5,014 nucleotides of DNA from Chloroflexota bacterium (GTDB lineage Bacteria > Chloroflexota > Anaerolineae > B4-G1 > SLSP01), in contig JAKJAE010000243.1 of assembly GCA_022707665.1 (NCBI GenBank), positions 1 to 5,014 of the forward strand, written 5' to 3'. A program made the position numbers and the translations under genes. The notes beneath the pieces were generated by a model. The model was not told the origin of the DNA and did no database searches. It was given only the letters and a program-made list of their open reading frames with translations. Shown here one piece after another: positions 4,347 to 5,014 of this stretch; the first letter of the stretch is position 1; each line of letters opens with the position of its first letter.

Positions 4347-5014
4347 GTGAGCGACGATCGTGCCCGAAAGCTGAACCGGCATCTGCCTGCCCCGATCCGC
4401 TGGAGTATGGTGGTGGTGATCCTTGTCGCGGCGTTGCTCCGGCTGTCTGCGCTTCCGGCGCTTCCGGTGGGCTTGCACTATGACGAGGCGGCCAATCTGG
4501 TGCTCACGCGCGAGATTGTCGCGGGCGACGACCGGCCCCTGTTCATCCGCGCCTACACCGGCAAGGAGGTGCTCTTCTTCTATGCCGCCGCGCCCTGGGT
4601 TGCGATGACGGATGGTGCGGGCGCATGGGGGCTGCGGCTGGCTTCGGCGATGGTGGGTGTGCTCACGGTCGCCGCGACCTTCGCCGCGACTCGCGGGCTG
4701 CTGGGGCGGCGGACCGGGGCCGCTGCCATCGCGCTCTTTGCTGCAGGCTGGATGGCCGTGGCCTTTCCTCACGTCTTGCTCAGCCGGCTTGGCTTCCGGG
4801 CGATCTCGCAGCCGCTGTTGCAGGCGCTGACGGTCGCCACGCTCTGGCGCGGGCTGCGGTCGGGGCGCTGGCGATGGACCGTGGCGGCGGGCGTGTGCCT
4901 TGGCCTCACGGGTTATACCTACCTGGCGGCCCGTCTCTTCCCATTGCCCCTGGCGATCACGGGGATCTGGCTTCTGGCGCGGACGGCGTCCCCGAGGCGG
5001 CGCCGTCTCCTCGC
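4347..5014 (+). CDS. GT-C membrane glycosyltransferase, family 39/ArnT-like (3' end cut by window edge)
   Basis: The frame from GTG at 4347 stays open to the window end (222 codons plus 2 bases). The protein begins M-S-D-D-R-A-R-K. A first membrane helix (about 20-38) is followed by G-L-H-Y-D-E-A-A-N at 42-50. That places the acidic D-E pair in the first extracytoplasmic loop, where GT-C (PMT/ArnT, family 39) enzymes have a catalytic acidic residue. They use polyprenyl-phosphate sugars as donors. More hydrophobic spans lie at about 97-117, 124-143, 150-168, 177-193 and 196-212. Family members are usually 450-700 residues, so at least half is missing. The start has no Shine-Dalgarno site. An in-frame ATG at 4407 has GGAG only 1 base away and would cut into the first helix, so GTG is preferred. 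It is divergent from the polysaccharide permease, which fits a cell-surface glycan neighbourhood. Confidence 0.83.
   Translation, partial: MSDDRARKLNRHLPAPIRWSMVVVILVAALLRLSALPALPVGLHYDEAANLVLTREIVAGDDRPLFIRAYTGKEVLFFYAAAPWVAMTDGAGAWGLRLASAMVGVLTVAATFAATRGLLGRRTGAAAIALFAAGWMAVAFPHVLLSRLGFRAISQPLLQALTVATLWRGLRSGRWRWTVAAGVCLGLTGYTYLAARLFPLPLAITGIWLLARTASPRRRRLL

Noticed and set aside
4083..4772. Minus-strand open frame (229 codons) across the repeat region
   Set aside because: It is antisense to the glycosyltransferase and crosses promoters and palindromes. The composition is low-complexity Pro/Arg/Gln, as expected by chance.

Overview
The window is GC-rich and tightly packed with housekeeping genes. 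It uses ordinary bacterial signals: Shine-Dalgarno sites, TATAAT boxes and hairpin terminators. A Gram-variable environmental bacterium fits. My best guess is the phylum Chloroflexota (an Anaerolineae-like lineage), from overall protein character and from the small 115-residue protein, which I associate loosely with such genomes. This is an impression, not a demonstrated assignment. No rRNA or other strong taxonomic marker is present.

Left part (1-2510, + strand): the 3' portion of a queuosine-precursor transporter gene (YhhQ/DUF165 family) enters from the left edge and is followed 4 bases later by era, the ribosome-assembly GTPase. Era carries an unusual acidic N-terminal extension of about 85 residues that contains a perfectly phased 18-bp tandem repeat. 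After a 72-bp gap comes a DUF554 (YqgA/YdfK-like) membrane protein. A hairpin terminator at 2477-2507 closes this block.

Middle (2511-2741, - strand): two tandem alanine tRNA genes, anticodons CGC then GGC in transcription order. A near-consensus sigma70-type promoter at 2714-2741 drives them. Both have the G3:U70 alanine identity pair and neither encodes CCA. A second, larger hairpin (2761-2818) separates them from the next minus-strand unit.

Right part (2830-4137, - strand): an ABC-2 polysaccharide-export permease (TagG/Wzm type), followed downstream by a small predicted beta-rich protein of unknown function. No ATPase partner is in the window, although such permeases are usually followed by one. 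An extended -10 promoter lies upstream of the permease.

The divergent intergenic region (4065-4346) holds a cluster of REP-like palindromes and direct repeats built on a GTGCC/GGCAC core. It also has a TATAAT box on each strand. The + strand box sits only 6 bases before the GTG start of a GT-C (family 39/ArnT-like) membrane glycosyltransferase that runs off the right edge, which suggests a leaderless mRNA.

I see no CRISPR array, transposase, toxin-antitoxin pair or defence system. Most of the window is conventional. The points worth a second look are the Era extension, the permease without an ATPase but with a small unknown partner, the repeat cluster between divergent promoters, and the leaderless start.
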